Shown here: positions 22,407 through 31,405 of the stretch, piece after piece
Numbering within the stretch: position 1 is the first letter of the stretch
Layout of the letters: the number at the start of each line of letters is the position of its first letter
Assembly: GCA_018398765.1 (NCBI GenBank)
Contig: JAHBMJ010004287.1
Coordinates: 1-61,493 of the forward strand
Reading direction: 5' to 3'
Origin: Chromera velia
Taxonomy: Eukaryota; Sar; Chromeraceae
Length of the DNA stretch: 61,493 bases
Notes under the pieces: model-generated
What the model was told of the DNA's origin: nothing
Seen by the model: the letters and a program-made list of their open reading frames with translations, nothing else
The model's database searches: none
Position numbers and translations under genes: made by a program

Positions 22407-22409
22407 TTA

Positions 22410-24310
22410 CTTGCGTGTGCCGGAGCGCTGGGACGCAGCAGGCAGAAACTCATCCCTTCTCGAAGGGCTGTTATGTTGAAACTCTTTGTCCGAAACTTCC
22501 CCCAGCTCGGCAAAAATTTCGTTCGCTGCCCTGTCCAAGTCTGAGTCGGCATCTTCGCTCGACTGACTCGAAATCTCACTCAGTCCTTCTACAGGACCTT
22601 TTCCATTTTCTGTTGCAAAGGGCTGCTGTGGAGCCTCTGCCTCTCTCTCGCCTTTTGCATTGTCAGCACACGACCGAGAATCCTTTCTCTCTGTCGCTCT
22701 TTCTGCATCTGCTGCAGGGCTACGACTATTTGTTTGCCTCCCCTGACCTTGAGTCTGTCTGACTTGGAACCTTCGCAAACGAGAAAGATGAATCACCTCT
22801 CTCTTTCCTCCCTCCTGCGGTCGAACCACATAATGCATGGGTAATGTGTAGGACGCTCCGACACTTGCCCCACAATAATAAATGGTCCCCTCCATGCCGT
22901 CTGGAGTTTGTTTCTCTTCAACCTTTCAATCCTCATGAGGACCAACTCACCCACTGAGAAAGCAAACTTCCTCACCGGTGGTTTTCTCTTTTCTATCCGT
23001 TGCTGACTCTTCTGGATGCTCTGTCCGATTTTCTCCTGTGTCTCCTCCATCTCCTTCTTCAAGAATTCAAGCCAGTCGGGAACGTCGGTTGCTGGCAAAT
23101 CTGCATATGCATCTGCAGGGAGAAGAGAGTGAGGCGGTGTCACATCAAACATAAGTTCGTAGGGAGTGTGACTGGTGATGTCGTGCACAGATGTGTTGTA
23201 TGCCCATGCACACTGTCTGCACACTGCCGCCCACTTCCCTGGATTCTTCTCCACACATTTGGCCAACATGTTTACGAGCGTCTGGTTGAATCGTTCAGTC
23301 AGACCGTTCCCTTGAGGATGATAGGCAGTCGTTCAAATCCGCTCAACTCCTAAGAGTCGACACAGTGTGGAAACGATCTCTGCACAGAAGTTCGTGCCTC
23401 AGTCTGAAAGAAGAAAACGAGGGAAGCCGTGATCCAGAAACACAAAGTCAAGAAGTAGGCGTACAATTGTCATTGCTGACATCTCCACGAGAGGGAAGAC
23501 GTACACCCACTTGGTGTAGTGATCGGTGACGACAAGTATGTACTTGTACCCGCCTGGAGCCGTTCGAAACGGACCCACGATGTCCATTCCATAAAGCTCC
23601 CTCGGCCCCGAAACAGGAATGGAGGTCACCCCCGGATCGGTGCCTCTTGCTAGTGTTCGCCTCTGGCAAGGCCCACAGGTCTCATACCAGTCTTTCACGT
23701 CGTTTGCCATGGAGGGCCACCAGAAGCTCTCCTTCACTCGATGCAAAGTGCGACGAGTGCGGAGGTGCCCAAACAAAGCGTGATCATGGTTGGACGCAAT
23801 CACGCGATCCCTCAGAGCTGTAGGTACTACGAGCTGCTCCCTGTCCCCCTCCATGCGGTACAGGATTCCGTTCTCCGTGCGAAAACGATCTGCAGATAGC
23901 AGGATGGTTCTGGACATACGGTCGCTCTGAGGCAATTCTCCTGTTTTCAAGTATCTGATGGCATTGCGTAGACCTGTGTATGCATCACCTCCTGAATGCT
24001 TCTGCAAATCCTCAAGAAAACCCTCTCCCTGCTCAGAAGGCTCTCTCTCCTCCTGCACATTTCCTTCTCTATCTCCTCTGTGATCGGTCTTTTCGGTTTT
24101 GTTTATGTCCACTGGCTCTACCGGAGCAGTAGGCACCGTTCCATCCGCTTTGCAAGGAGCGGTGGAAGAGTTGGGTACCTTCTGCCTCAAGCGACTGAGT
24201 GCATCTGCCTCAGAGTGCAGCCTGCCAGGGACATGCTGAATGTCGAGGTCGTAATCAGCCAACTCAGTGGCCCACCTCTGCAGCTTTGCATTGTTGAGCT
24301 TCTTGTCTTT
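22410..24310 (-). pseudogene. Integrase region of the retrotransposon, disrupted
   Basis: The frame starts with the end of RNase H and linker (ADALSRL), then the HHCC zinc-binding domain (HDHALFGH ... CGPCQRR) and the catalytic core with its first Asp in YGMDIVGPF. The second Asp sits just before the TGA at 23399-23401; a second TGA lies at 23333-23335. The third acidic residue is in YHPQGNGLTERFNQ. A GPY/F-type module (AWRGPFIIV) follows, and reading then has to shift frame (net loss of one base) around 22845-22880 to continue into SYTLPMHYVV and HLSRLRRF. The rest, to 22410, is Ser/Glu-rich. Confidence 0.9.
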
Positions 24311-26821
24311 CTAGGCCAAAAGGGCCTTGTGGTCCGTCTGCAGGGTGTTTCTCTTACCGAGAAGATAGTGCCTGCACTTGCGGAGACAGTGCATGACCCC
24401 GAGTCCCTCCTTCTCCGAGATGCCCCATTTCCTCTCCATCGTAGTCAAGGTCTTCGAACAGAATTCGATCACCCTTTCTATCTCATCTATTTTCCGCTTC
24501 AAAACTCCTCCCACTGCCTCATCGCTTGAGTCCGCCTTCACGATGAAAGGTTCGAGCACTCGCGGATGAGCAAGGCAAGGTGCCTCGCAGAGTCGATTAC
24601 GCAAGGTGTCAAAAGCGGCCTGTGCCTCTTCTGTCCACCTGAATAGAATTTGTTTCTTTTCTTCTCCTTCTGCTGTTTTGAGGAGGGTGGAGAGGGGAAA
24701 AGCAATCTCGCTGAATCGTTCGATGAACTGTCGATACCACCCGACCAGTCCTAAAAAAGAACGCACCTCTGCTCTGTCCCGTGGAGGTTCCATGTTTCTG
24801 AGCGCCTCCAACTTTGCCGGGTCTGGTCTGATCCCATCTGCAGACAAGAGAAAACCCAGATACTTTACCTCTGACAGAGCAAACTGCGCCTTCTCCACCT
24901 TCAGTTTGAGACCGCACTTCTGCACTCGGTCTAAGAGGGTCCGAAGATCCTCCAGATACGAGTCGAAGTCTTTTGAGAATACGATCAGGTCATCGATGTA
25001 CACGAGCGCAAGCTCACGGGGAAGCCCTGACAGCACCAGTTGCATGGCTTGCTGAAATGTTGCTGGCGCATTGATTAGTCCTTGAGCCATGACTTTGAAC
25101 TGATACAGCCCGAATGGTGTGACGAATGCTGTTTTTTCTTTGTCCTGTTCTCTTATCCCGATCTGCCAGAATCCTGAAGACACGTCCAAGACAGTGAAAA
25201 CTGAAGCCCCCTCCACCAGGTAGACTACCTCGTCGATGCGAGGCATTGGGAACCCGTTTTTCTGCATGGCTGCATTCAGTTTCCGAAAGTCGAGACAAAA
25301 GCAGATTGTTCCGTCGGGCTTAGGGACTAACACCACCGGAGTCGCCCATGCAGAGGACGAGGGTTCAATCAGCCCCGCTTCCTCCATCTGCTTCAATTCC
25401 TCCCTCAGCATCTCTCTTTGGCTGTAGGCGACTCTGTCATGGTACCACCGAATAGGTGGTCCCGTCGTGTGCACTTCGTGCACGATCTCTTTTCCATTCA
25501 CCTGCAGCCTTCCCAAATCAAAGCGATGCTGAGACCAAGCATCAGAGAACGAATCAATTACCTCTGTGAGTCGTTTTTGTTGTTCTGAAGAGAGATGATC
25601 AATCTTGGCTCTTTTGGAGACTTGGGGCAAGGACCTGCCTTCAGGTCCTCCCGTCACCCTTTCCCTCTTTCTCTCTGCCCATTCCCTTTCCATTTCCGCC
25701 GGTGTCCGTTTGTTTGAGCTCTGAGAGCTCGGTGAGCTTGATGAGCTCTTGATCGCACATAGAGCTTGGAGGGATCTCCAAGCTGCTCTCCGAGCATACC
25801 TGTTGCCCGGTATCTCATCCTTCATCCTCTTCCATTGTCCGTTCGTTTCCTCATACTTCTTCTCGAGTTCGCTTTGTCGACCTGCATGCCATGCATCCGC
25901 CCAGAGAGCCGCCACTGCTTGTTCTCTCGAATTCTCGACGGAGATTGCCTTGGCTATCTCCTGTCCGGCTCCCAGGGTGGCACTGCATTCTTCTTCCCTA
26001 AAGTTGGAAACTCTCATCTTCACAACTCCTCCTCCTTCTACCTTCAGCACTTGATCAGGGACGGCCAGCTGGAATTTCCCATTTTCCTGCTGCCATTTCT
26101 TTTCGATGTAGATTTCTGCCCCTGACTCAAACCCACTCACTGAACAAACGATCTCCACCTTCACTCGCCTAGGCGGGATAGAGGAACGCTGCACAATAGA
26201 GACAGGCTGCTGCTGAAGTGAGATTGTGGAAGAGAGAGGGAAGACTAGAAAGTGCGAGTAGATCATTCTGTTGTTCTTCAGGTCGAACATGACATCCTTC
26301 TTGTTGGACAGGAAATCCAAGCCCAACAGAAGCTCGATATCGCTCCCCCGAGTGACGAGAACGTCCCATGGGAGTGCAGGAAGAGTTGATTGGGGATGGG
26401 AGAGGAAAAGTGTCGTCTCCCCCACCACCTCCACATTGGCTCCTCCATACGCCGTCAAGTCAAATTTTGTCTCCCGAATTTCACACCCACATTTTCGTGC
26501 AAACGCCTCACTGCTCAATCCGAGACCTGCACATGTATCAAGACGTGTAGGGATACATACGCCTTTGTCATTCACATTTCCACTGATACACATTTGAGTG
26601 ATGCACTGCCCTGCATTATGAATCGCACTCACAGGACAGGATTCACTGCTGGTCATTGCCGGCAGGTCACGTATCTTCTCTTCACTCTCGACTGAAGACC
26701 CGAAAAGATGGACAGGACGTGGGGCCTTCAGCCACGCCTGCCCCTCCTGTTTGACGAGCCCCCTCTGTTCTTGTAGAGGCCCTGGCACATTCTCCAACCC
26801 TCTGCCCGAGGATCTGTGCAC
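24311..26821 (-). pseudogene. Protease, reverse transcriptase and RNase H of the retrotransposon
   Basis: An 836-codon open stretch. The aspartic protease has LDTCAGLG where the family has DT/SGA, so a Cys stands at the usual Gly, followed by the LLLGLDFL element. The reverse transcriptase shows WATPVVLVPKPDG, LDVSSGFWQI and the catalytic YIDD box (codons at 24989-25000). RNase H follows (VKADSSDEAVGG, LQTDHKALLA) and is cut by TAG at 24311-24313. The frame is -1 relative to gag, which it overlaps by about 94 bases (26821-26728), so expression would have needed a -1 frameshift or a separate start; no canonical slippery heptamer was seen. Confidence 0.95.
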
Positions 26822-27723
26822 TCAGCTACGAAGTGAGGGCCGTTGCAGACCTGACACTTCACTCCGTCAGATGAGCCGCCTCCGCCACCCCCATTCTGCC
26901 CTCCATTCTGCTGCCTGTTTCCCTGCCAGTGGCCTCCCCTGTTGCTGTTCCCCCGGCCTCTGCCTCCTCCGTTGCCTCGATGGCTGTTTGATCTGTCAAC
27001 CTGAGACTGGAGAGCTGGGACTTAGCCTTGAAGCTGTGAGAGAACACGGGTGAGGTCAGGGTATGCTCCTGCGTTGACAGCAGCAATAGGAGGGATTGGG
27101 GTCGGTTTGTTCGGATGAGGGGCTGTAGAGGGAACCCCGTATGCATTCACAGGGTTCGTGGATGCATACTTTGGGTTGTTCAGCTCGTAGTAGTGCTGGG
27201 CCGTTTTTGAGAGTTCGGTGAAATCCGAGATGTCCCCCTTCTTCATGAGCTCTTCATTCACTTCCTCTGGAAGAATCGCCATGAAAAGTGGGATCATTTC
27301 CTCCTTGTCTGCCAGTGGTCGAGCGACCCTGTACTGGGACATGAAGGCTTGCTGGAAATTCTCCCAGTCCGTGTAATGGTGAGGGCGTAGCCGTGCGATG
27401 GTCTTCCACGCCGCCAAACGTTCGACTTCCTTTGGACCCTGGCTCTCGAGGAAAGCATCCTCGAGCACTCTTCTCGTCTTCACAGTCCCTGTTGCCTTAA
27501 GATCCAGCCACCAGCGCAAAGCCTCTCCTGAGAGATGATGACCAAAGTATCCGATGGTCGTTGCATCATCGAGATCCAGAACCGTTCCCCCAGTCTGTTC
27601 CATAAAGTTCCGAATCCAGACAGCCGGATCATCACCTTCAAGTGCCTTCGGGTGCACTTTCGGCTTGTATACTGTACAGCAAGGCTGAAGCTTCTTTGTG
27701 TTCTCCAGCTTGCTGAAGTCCAT
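26728..27723 (-). pseudogene. Gag of the retrotransposon, interrupted by a stop
   Basis: ATG at 27723 starts a capsid-type protein (WIRNFMEQTGG, EALRWWLDL, WENFQQAFMSQY), ended by TAA at 27022-27024. The same frame continues through an Arg/Gly/Asn-rich stretch to a zinc knuckle, CQVCNGPHFVAEC (26856-26818), of the C-x2-C-x3-H-x4-C kind seen in plant-type gypsy Gag, and stops at 26728-26730. The TAA therefore separates capsid from nucleocapsid. Confidence 0.9.
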
Positions 27724-27790
27724 CTTTCAATACATGCAGAGACGGATGACTGTTGTTTACTCAAAGGTCCCCGAGAAGCGGAGAGCTCTA

Positions 27791-27797
27791 GCTACCA
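27791..27797 (-). promoter_or_regulatory. Primer-binding site core
   Basis: Two bases inside the 5' LTR, the minus strand reads TGGTAGC, complementary to the 3' end (GCTACCA) typical of initiator methionine tRNAs. Matching beyond these seven bases is weak. Confidence 0.6.
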
Positions 27798-27799
27798 CT

Positions 27800-28164
27800 T
27801 GTCACGCTCTTAGGAACTAAAGTGAGGACTTGACATACGACTTAACTTATCGAGCTTAACGTACATGGAGGAATCTGTCCATCAGACCTCCTTGTTCCTT
27901 TTGTATTGTTTTGTTTCAATCTTAATCAATCTTATTCTTTCTATGCATTGACTTGCATGCATGCATGCTTCTGTATTTCCAAATTAATTCTTTTTCCATG
28001 AAACCTCAGGGCGTGGGTGACGCCGTAGCGGACGGCCTGGCGTCGGACCCTTGTGCCCACGCTTTCTCAAGCACTGGCTCTACTGATTGCCCAGCGCTGC
28101 CCCTTCACCCGCTAGTTCGATTTGTGCGCACGGTGAACTAACTTCGGTGGAGCTTGCCGTAACA
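27800..28164 (-). repeat. 5' LTR (365 bp)
   Basis: The upstream LTR on the element's strand, expected to hold its promoter. It differs from the 3' LTR at eight positions, all transitions. Confidence 0.95.
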
Positions 28165-29286
28165 GAGTGTATGGTGAAAAAGTAGCGAGTGTTTAAATTT
28201 TTGGAATAAAAAACTAGGATTTCTATTTAAAAACGAAAAAAAGATCTTGAAGGAGACTAAGGTCCGAGACTTGTATACTAGCTTGTATATATATAATAAG
28301 TGATGAGTGATTTATTGGTGCTCTTGAGCACTGTCACCATTTTAATTTATCTTGTAGAGGGGTATACCCCATCACTGAGGCTCAGACCACACCCCATAGC
28401 CCGCCTAGAATCCTAGCCTGGAATCTCTTCCAGGCCGTTTTCAATAAGTTTTTTTATTGTACACACGCGGCTTAAGCCTTTGCATATAACGAGCTTTACA
28501 CATTATATTTCTTTTTTTACCAGAAAAACTTTTAAGGCACGATCGTCGATTGATTTAGATTCATCATCATTCGCATGACAAGCTGAAGATTAAAAGAAAA
28601 AAAAACCCGTTCATAGTTGTTTTTTTACTGACTTGACAGATGCGATGACACAGAAAATTACAGAAAATAGATTGATGAACATCAGAAAAGTAACAGAGAG
28701 GAGATTAAAAGCTTTAGTTTCTTTTGTTTGTCTGTTTGTCTTCCATCCATCTGAGCGCCGGGTCGATTTTCTTTGTTTCTTTTTCTTAAAGGAACGATGG
28801 GCTTTGATACTCCTCTCTGTTCTGGACCTTCCAGTTGGGTCGGACTCCCTGCTTTTTCGATTCCGCACTCAGTGATTAGCAATTCAATGATAAATAAAAA
28901 TCGATCTGCTAAAAGAAACTGAAACTTTAAGAGGCGTTAAGAGGTCATAAAGCATCCATGCAAGTTCCTAGGCCTTCATACTCAGCTTCTAATCAGTTTA
29001 GCTTTCTTTTTCCCTTTCCGCATTAAATTAAAATTTTAGACTAAGTAGCGTAACCCTTCTCTTCTTATTAGGTCTTTTCTTTTTCCTTTTTTCTACTCAA
29101 GATGAGGCCCCTCTTGCACAAGAACAGAGAGAAGAGAACAATAACTGTCACTCTCATCTTTATCTCTCTCTCTCACTCGCTCCCCCCNNNNNNNNNNNNN
29201 NNNNNNNNNNNNNNNNNNNNNNNNNNNNGCTCCTCTCTCTCTCTCTCTCTCTCTCCTTCTTTTTTTTTCTCTCTCTCTCGAAGACT

Positions 29287-29329
<43 letters not shown>

Positions 29330-31405
29330 TCTCTCCCTCTCTCAATCTTTCTCTCTGTGCATACGTACGTATGTACGTGTATGTGATCTAAAAATTTTGT
29401 GGAGATCTCCAAATCTCCAGCATCTCTAACAATTTTTCTAGATGATATATAATCAAATAAAGCTTAGGAATACAATTGGCACGCTTAGTTTCACTAGTTA
29501 CTGTAGCGCTAGATAGAACATCCTAGTAACTTATAGATTAAATATAAGGGAGGTCACACCGTGCTCCAAATATCAGGTTTGGATACATCCAAACCCATTT
29601 TGGAGAGATCCAAAACTCCAAACCATCTCCATCCGTCTCCATTATATTAGGGTTGTCAAACCTACTAGCCAATATTAGTAGCTAACGATTGTGTCTAACA
29701 TACAAAATTTAGCAATAAAATATTCTAGAGTCTAGACTAGAGTCTAGAAAATACTATTGCATATTAAATTAGCCAATTGGCTATAGTAGCTACCCATGAT
29801 TTTATATTTTGATCTATAAATTATATAAAATAAATTAATAATATTAATTACACTCACAGACAAAGGCGAGCGATATAGAAGCGACTCTTTGCAGGCACGA
29901 TGGAGAAGTAGAAACCAGCTCCACAACCACAGTGCCTGTTAACTACACAGAAAAGGAAAACGAAAAGAGGAAGCGAGGAGTAACCATACATTTGCAGACC
30001 TGTGTCAACGCTCACAAAGAAATGGACAGAGAAGAACAGGAAGAAAGAAACAACAAACGCAGATGCATGAGCAGAGATAGAGAAGCAGACCGCGGATTGA
30101 GCAGAACACGCCTGCCAACCCACACCGGACTCGGACCCACTGAGAGGTCATGAATAGAGAAGCGGACGGCACAGTCCAGAAAAAAAGACGAGAGACTGAA
30201 AAGAAAAAAGAAGAGAGAGGCTGTTACCTCCACTAGCAGCCTTCAAGCACTCTTTTAAGTGCGAAGGTCACTGACAGACGCACGCGCACAGAAGTTTTAC
30301 TAGATTGAAGCAAAAGTTGCGATCGTACTCTTCGCTTGCACGACGTCCGCGTGCCCCAAAGGGCCAAACAAACAAGGAGGAAAAATTTAGAGCCCTGCAA
30401 GCCGCGCAAACCGAACTCGGGGAGCTAGTACCCGCGATTTGAACGTCAATTGCCATGATGCAACCAGATCGTGTACACTGGACGTTGCCGGCAAACATTG
30501 TTAACCAATCACATCCATCAGGTTACATTGTATGCCTTCTTCTGCCTATAGTCTTCTGCACTGATGCATGAAAAGAGGAGTCTTTGAAAACCCGCCAATG
30601 AGACACTTTTGTAAGAGTTGAAACGGCCGTCTGGGCAGCAACAAAGACAGACACAGACATGCATGAACAAACTTTTAAACATTGAGTATAAACATAGAGT
30701 GCAGTAGGAATAAGGAGATCGATCTCTACTTATCAACCACTTCTTAGAAGAAGATTATTTTAATTAACTTAAAGTCCACTGCATGATAACTTACAACTGT
30801 TAACCCTGCTTATAGTACTGAGCCTAAATCCGAAGACTGAGCTAGAGACTGAGCCTGAGGTCTTGCTAGACTTTCCTACAAAGTTTCTGCTGTACTAATC
30901 TCTACATCTGTACTAGCCACTTTTTGTTTGAGTTACTATCATGACAGTGTCCCGTATTGAATTTTTATCTAGATTTGTACGCAGTTTCTTACAAATGTCA
31001 GTCGACACTCAGTATATAAATTCATTCGTTTAACTTAAAAATGGCATAATTGTCATTAACATTTCTAGTTCAGTCATTTTCCAGTGAATTTTCACTAGAT
31101 TTTCCACCTAGTTTTCCACAATTCAATGACAAATCAATGCAAATTATGCAATTCAAGTTTTCAAATATATATTCGTATTTTAATATATTTTTAACATAAA
31201 AAATAAGTAAATGATAATATTTCTCAATGTTATTTCTTAGATAATTTCTAAGAGAATTAAACTGATTTAAACCATTTTTTAAAAGAATACTCAGGCTTAT
31301 TTTTTACTCAAAAAATGTTTTTAAAATTAATTATAAATGTGATCTAATACTCTGATGATGCCTGTAATGTTTATTAGACCCACAAAATTCTCATGAGTTG
31401 GCATT
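28165..31405. other. AT-rich island with assembly gap, no gene seen
   Basis: AT-rich sequence, a CT-repeat tract (29229-29345) beside an N gap (29188-29228), and a cluster of small palindromes at about 29395-29630. A short purine-rich stretch at 29930-30230 is open in several frames but has no recognisable motif or ATG-led structure that I trust. Confidence 0.5.
29188..29228. other. Assembly gap (41 N)
   Basis: Unknown bases bounded by a C run on the left and CT repeats on the right. Confidence 1.

Larger units (their letters stand above)
21736..28164 (-). mobile_element. Ty3/gypsy (chromovirus-like) LTR retrotransposon, inactivated
   Basis: A 6,429-bp element read on the minus strand: 5' LTR (28164-27800), primer-binding site, gag, protease, reverse transcriptase, RNase H, integrase, a chromodomain-like tail, polypurine tract, 3' LTR (22100-21736). 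The order protease-RT-RNase H-integrase defines Ty3/gypsy. Five in-frame stops (27022-27024, 24311-24313, 23399-23401, 23333-23335, 22407-22409) and one frameshift near 22845-22880 make it non-functional. The five bases before the element (AAGTA, 21731-21735) and after it (GAGTG, 28165-28169) differ by two transitions and may be a worn 5-bp target duplication. Confidence 0.95.

Noticed and set aside
23333..24313. Stop-codon reassignment as an explanation of in-frame stops in the retrotransposon
   Set aside because: All three stop codons appear within the element, host genes in the window end normally, and the LTR differences show the same CpG/CpA decay pattern.
26728..26821. Programmed -1 frameshift site between gag and pol
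   Set aside because: The frame relation fits -1, but no X-XXY-YYZ heptamer in register was found in the overlap, so no site is claimed.
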